This document shows positions 60,680-64,000 of a DNA stretch of 64,000 nucleotides, piece after piece (positions within the stretch are counted from its first letter, which is position 1; the number at the start of each line of letters is the position of its first letter). A program made the translations under genes and the position numbers. The stretch is taken from positions 10,376 through 74,375 of the forward strand of contig CAJKCQ010000003.1 of assembly GCA_905198475.1 (NCBI GenBank). Direction: 5' to 3'. The stretch comes from an uncultured Sutterella sp. (lineage in GTDB: Bacteria; Pseudomonadota; Gammaproteobacteria; Burkholderiales; Burkholderiaceae_F). The notes under the pieces were generated by a model. That model searched no databases and was not told the origin of the DNA. It saw only the letters and a list, made by a program, of their open reading frames with translations.

Positions 60680-61540
60680 ATGAAAGCCATCCACTTCACC
60701 AAAATGCAGGGCGCGGGCAACGACTTCATCGTGCTCGACGCCGTCGCTCAACCCCTCGACGTGACGCCCGAACTCGTGCGGCGCCTCGCCGACCGGCGTT
60801 TCGGCATCGGCGCCGATCAGCTGCTGCTTCTCGAGAAGCCCCTTCATGAGGGCGAGCCGCTGCGCTACCGGATCTTCAACAGCGACGGCGGCGAGGTCGA
60901 GCAGTGCGGCAACGGCGCACGCTGCATCGGCCGCTTCGCGCTCGAGCGCGGATACGCCTCGGGGAGCTCCATTCCCTTCCAGACGATGAAGGGCCGCATC
61001 TCGGTCGGGCGCGAGGCTGACGGCCGCATGGTCGCCGACATGGGCGAGCCGGGGTTCGAGCCCGAGCGCATTCCGCTGCGCATCGAGGGGCTCTTCTCGC
61101 GCCTCGAGGGGCGCCTGCCCGTCTACCGGGTCTACTGCCCGGACATCGACGGGGACGTGGAGTTCTCCGCCGCGACCATGGGCAACCCGCACGCCACGGT
61201 CTTCGTGGACGACGTCGACGAGGCGCCCGTCGAGGTGGTCGGGCCCTTCCTGCAGCGCCAAAGCTTCTTCCCCGAGAGCGTCAACGTGGGCTTCGTCGAG
61301 CGCCTCTCGGCCTCTTCGGCGAAGATCCGCGTCTGGGAGCGCGGCCCGGGCGAGACGCTCGCCTGCGGCACGGGCACGAGCGCGGCGATGGCCTCCGGTC
61401 TGATGCGCGGGCTCTTCGACGCGCGCGTCGAGTTCGCCGCCCGCGGCGGCGCGCTCGCCTGCGCCTGGACGGGGCCGGGCGCCACCCTGAAGCTCATCGG
61501 CCCGGCCGAAGTGGTCTTCACCGGCACGATTGAAATCTGA
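60680..61540 (+). CDS. dapF: Diaminopimelate epimerase
   Basis: Interconverts LL- and meso-diaminopimelate for lysine and peptidoglycan. The 286-residue product has the opening HFTKMQGAGNDFIVLDA and two catalytic cysteines in QCGNGARCIGRF (about residue 75) and ACGTGTSAAMAS (about 232). ATG 60680 has GGG upstream and the family N-terminus. Confidence 0.95.
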   Translation: MKAIHFTKMQGAGNDFIVLDAVAQPLDVTPELVRRLADRRFGIGADQLLLLEKPLHEGEPLRYRIFNSDGGEVEQCGNGARCIGRFALERGYASGSSIPFQTMKGRISVGREADGRMVADMGEPGFEPERIPLRIEGLFSRLEGRLPVYRVYCPDIDGDVEFSAATMGNPHATVFVDDVDEAPVEVVGPFLQRQSFFPESVNVGFVERLSASSAKIRVWERGPGETLACGTGTSAAMASGLMRGLFDARVEFAARGGALACAWTGPGATLKLIGPAEVVFTGTIEI

Positions 61541-61577
61541 CACCCCATTCACACAAACAAACGACGGAATACAAAAA

Positions 61578-62783
61578 ATGGCCGACCTCATTTTGAAGGC
61601 GGGCAAGGAGAAGTCGCTCCTGCGCCGCCACCCCTGGGTTTACGACACCGCCGTGCAGCGCGTCGTCGGCAAGCCCCAGCCCGGCGAAACCGTGCGCGTG
61701 CTCGCGAACAACGGCAGGTTCCTCGCCTGGGCGGCCTTCTCGCCCGCCTCGACCCTGCGGGCCCGCTGCTGGTCGTACGACGAGAAGGACGTGATCGACG
61801 ACGCCTTCATCGAACGGCGCCTTCGCGAGGCGATCGCCGCCCGCGCGCCGCTCTTCGCACGCACGAACGCCGTGCGCGTGGTCTTCGGCGAGGCCGACGG
61901 CCTGCCCGGCCTCATCGTGGACCAGTACGGCGACTGGCTCGTGACGCAGTTCCAGGCCGCCGGCGTCGAGGCGTGGCGCCCGCTCATCGGCCGCGTGCTC
62001 ATGGAGGCGACGGGCGCCCGCGGCGTCTTCGACCGTTCCGACGCGGCGACCCGCCAGCGCGAGGGTCTGGAGATCCGCGCCGGACTCCTTGCGGGCGAAG
62101 AGCCCCCGCAGGCGATCGAGGTGGTCGAGGACGGCGTGAAGTACGGCGTTGACGTGCGCGTCGGGCACAAGACGGGCTTCTACATCGACCAGCGCGAGAG
62201 CCGCCTCACGGTGCAGCGCGTCGCGGAGGAGTTCCGCCGCGTGCACGGCCGTGGCATGCGCGCGCTCAACTGCTTCTGCTACACGGGCGGCTTCTCACTC
62301 GCGCTCCTCAAGGGCAGCGCCGACGAGGTGGTCTCCGTGGACTCCTCCGAGGAGGCGCTCGCCATGGCCCGCGCCAACGCCGAGCGCAACGACTTCAGCG
62401 GCCGCGCCGAGTGGATCTGCGAGGACGTCTTTACCTGCCTGCGCCGTCTGCGCGACGCGGGCGAGCACTTCGACCTCGTGATCCTCGACCCGCCCAAGTT
62501 CGCCTCGAGCCACTATCATGTGGACCGCGCCGCCCGGGCGTACAAGGACATCAACCTCAACGGGCTGAAGCTTCTCGAGCCGGGCGGACAGCTTTTCACC
62601 TTTTCGTGCTCGGGCGCGGTGGACGTGGATCTCTTCCAGAAGATCGTCGCCGGCGCCGTCATCGACTCCCGGCGCAACGTCTGGGCGGTTGGCCGCTTCG
62701 GCGCGGGTGCGGATCATCCGCTCCTCATGACCTGTCCCGAGGGCGAATATCTCAAGGGCATGCACCTCGCCGTGCGGCCCTGA
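61578..62783 (+). CDS. Class I SAM-dependent rRNA methyltransferase (RlmI-like)
   Basis: Probable 23S rRNA m5C methyltransferase. The 401-residue product has an N-terminal PUA domain (LILKAGKEKSLLRRHPWVYDTAV), a central RlmI-type domain with VGHKTGFYIDQRESR, then a Rossmann domain with NCFCYTGGFSLALLKG, a catalytic-type LDPPKFASS and FTFSCSGAV with the Cys used by C5 methylases. The length matches E. coli RlmI (396). The ribosome site before ATG 61578 is poor (A-rich). Confidence 0.85.
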   Translation: MADLILKAGKEKSLLRRHPWVYDTAVQRVVGKPQPGETVRVLANNGRFLAWAAFSPASTLRARCWSYDEKDVIDDAFIERRLREAIAARAPLFARTNAVRVVFGEADGLPGLIVDQYGDWLVTQFQAAGVEAWRPLIGRVLMEATGARGVFDRSDAATRQREGLEIRAGLLAGEEPPQAIEVVEDGVKYGVDVRVGHKTGFYIDQRESRLTVQRVAEEFRRVHGRGMRALNCFCYTGGFSLALLKGSADEVVSVDSSEEALAMARANAERNDFSGRAEWICEDVFTCLRRLRDAGEHFDLVILDPPKFASSHYHVDRAARAYKDINLNGLKLLEPGGQLFTFSCSGAVDVDLFQKIVAGAVIDSRRNVWAVGRFGAGADHPLLMTCPEGEYLKGMHLAVRP

Positions 62784-62872
62784 CGCCGGCGGAGCTCCGC
62801 CGGGCGGCCTTCCTCACGGGCGGCCGCCCGGAGTCCTTCTGAAGCCGCCGGCCTCTTCGGAGGAATATACGA

Positions 62873-63868
62873 ATGCAGGTAGAAGAATCCCAGTCGCCGG
62901 AGATTCCGGTCACCATTCTCACGGGCTTTCTGGGTGCGGGCAAGACCACGCTGCTCAACCGCATCCTCAAGGAGAACCATCAGTTCCGCATCGCCGTGAT
63001 CGAGAACGAGTTCGGCGAGGAGAACATCGACAACGATCTGATCGTCACCGAGAACAAGGAGCAGATCGTCAACATGAGCAACGGGTGCGTGTGCTGCACG
63101 ATCCGCGGCGACCTCTCGCGCGTGCTCACCGATCTGCGGCACCGCCGTGAGCGCGGCGACCTCGACTTCGACTACGTCGTGCTCGAGACGTCGGGCGTTG
63201 CGAACCCCGGCCCCGTCGCGCAGACCTTCTTCATGGACGACGCCGTCGCGCCCTTCTTCCGCCTCGACGGCGTCGTGACGGTCGTGGACGCCAAGTACGG
63301 CTCCAAGACGCTCGACGAAGAGGCCAACGCCCGCGACCAGGTGGGCTTCGCCGACCGCATCCTCGTCTCGAAGTGCGACCTCGTCACGCCCGAGGAGCTC
63401 GCGGCGCTCGAAGCGCGCCTGCGCGGCATGAACGCCCGCGCCCCGATCCGCCGCGTCAACATGGGCGACTGCCCGGTGGACGTGGTGCTCAACATCGCCG
63501 GCTTCAACATGAACGACGTTCTCGACGTGGATCCGAAGTTCCTCAACGACGACCACCATCTGCACCATCACAACGACGACATCCACTCCTTCGTCTTCGA
63601 CTCCGACAAGCCCTTTGATCCGCAGAAGCTCGAGCGCTACCTCATGTCGCTCACGAGCGTCTACGGTCCGGACCTGCTCCGCTACAAGGGCGTGCTCTAT
63701 GTGACGGGCACGGACCGCCGCGTGGTCTTCCAGGGCGTGCACATGCTCGCCGCCGGTGACGTGCTCGGTCCCTGGGGCGACGTCAAGCCCGCCTCGCGTC
63801 TGGTGTTCATCGGACGCAACCTTCCCGAAGAGGCGATCCGCAAGGGCCTGACCACCTGTCTCGCCTGA
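62873..63868 (+). CDS. CobW-family GTP-binding protein (zinc metallochaperone-like)
   Basis: The 331-residue product has Walker A GFLGAGKTTLLNRIL (about 18-32), the family metal motif GCVCCTIRGD (about 70-79), VLETSGVANPGP, SKCDLV as the guanine-specificity motif, and the C-terminal CobW_C domain. A His/Asp-rich linker (DDHHLHHHNDD, about 226-236) could bind metal. The Zur or zinc link common in this family is not visible from the upstream DNA. Confidence 0.9.
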   Translation: MQVEESQSPEIPVTILTGFLGAGKTTLLNRILKENHQFRIAVIENEFGEENIDNDLIVTENKEQIVNMSNGCVCCTIRGDLSRVLTDLRHRRERGDLDFDYVVLETSGVANPGPVAQTFFMDDAVAPFFRLDGVVTVVDAKYGSKTLDEEANARDQVGFADRILVSKCDLVTPEELAALEARLRGMNARAPIRRVNMGDCPVDVVLNIAGFNMNDVLDVDPKFLNDDHHLHHHNDDIHSFVFDSDKPFDPQKLERYLMSLTSVYGPDLLRYKGVLYVTGTDRRVVFQGVHMLAAGDVLGPWGDVKPASRLVFIGRNLPEEAIRKGLTTCLA

Positions 63869-63892
63869 AGCCCCGTCTTCTGCGGCTACCGG

Positions 63893-63921
63893 GCGTACCA
63901 CCCCCATCGGGGGTGGTACGC
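63893..63921 (+). terminator. 13-bp perfect hairpin after the CobW gene
   Basis: GCGTACCACCCCC-ATC-GGGGGTGGTACGC is a perfect 13-bp stem with a three-base loop, 25 bases past the stop codon. No T tract follows. I see nothing recognisable in 63922-64000. Confidence 0.6.
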
Positions 63922-64000
63922 GCTTCCCGCCGGCAGTGGCACCGCCAGGGCGATTGCATGACTTTCAAAAGCTGAGCATCGCTCGGAACCTCTGAAATAT

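Noticed and set aside
1..64000. tRNA, rRNA, CRISPR arrays, insertion sequences, prophage genes
   Set aside because: I looked for T-loop-like GGTTCGA segments with matching stems, regularly spaced repeats, transposase motifs and phage structural genes and found none. A tRNAscan or Infernal run would settle it for RNAs.

Overview
The window is about 64 kb of GC-rich (roughly 65%) chromosomal DNA from a proteobacterium, most likely a betaproteobacterium of the Burkholderiales and plausibly an anaerobic or microaerophilic gut lineage such as Sutterellaceae (inference). The evidence is gene order and lineage-flavoured families: rsmB-DUF4390-ntrY/ntrX-like-trkA-trkH, a DUF1840 gene, metK-lpxL-lpxL-dapF, and an ahcY gene behind an S-adenosylhomocysteine (SAH) riboswitch, combined with an [FeFe] hydrogenase typical of anaerobes. 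I saw no tRNA, rRNA, insertion sequence, prophage or CRISPR array. Most of the window is ordinary core genome.

Layout. 1-7.3 kb: partial pyrE, xthA, rsuA, ampG, a UPF0149 gene, a regulatory-type PTS (EIIA-Man, HPr, enzyme I) and DUF1840. 7.3-16.4 kb: a leftward cluster reading fmt, rsmB, DUF4390, ntrY-like kinase, ntrX-like regulator, trkA, trkH. 16.4-21.7 kb: alpha/beta hydrolase, def, a degenerate dprA and topB. 21.7-33.1 kb: a CorB/CNNM-type membrane protein, a polar amino-acid ABC importer without its ATPase gene, DUF1857, tex, uraA and prfC. 33.1-38.7 kb: the hydrogenase locus, with hydA, a Tat-signal small subunit, an FdnI-like cytochrome b, hydF under separate control, and a HemN-like radical SAM gene. 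38.8-49.7 kb: acyl-CoA ligase, cysK, uup, an LpoA-like protein, rsmI, ppk2, a pair of parS sites, a CBS protein, ttcA and folB. 49.7-64 kb: DUF2905, cca, slt, 5-formyl-THF cyclo-ligase, the SAH riboswitch with ahcY, trpS, metK, two lipid A acyltransferases, dapF, an RlmI-like methyltransferase and a CobW GTPase.

How the genes work together. hydA, the small subunit and the cytochrome b look like a membrane-attached, exported [FeFe] hydrogenase able to exchange electrons between H2 and the quinone pool. HydF for H-cluster assembly is present, but HydE and HydG must be elsewhere. An FNR-like half-palindrome lies in the 500-bp region upstream. metK, ahcY and several methyltransferases make up an S-adenosylmethionine cycle neighbourhood, with ahcY controlled by its substrate through the riboswitch. 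Two parS sites 39 bp apart behind ppk2 suggest the window is near the replication origin.

The most interesting items are the hydrogenase-cytochrome b module with its altered H-cluster L2 motif, the parS pair, the SAH riboswitch with a -10 box in a hairpin loop upstream, the degenerate DprA, and an LpoA-like protein without a lipobox.
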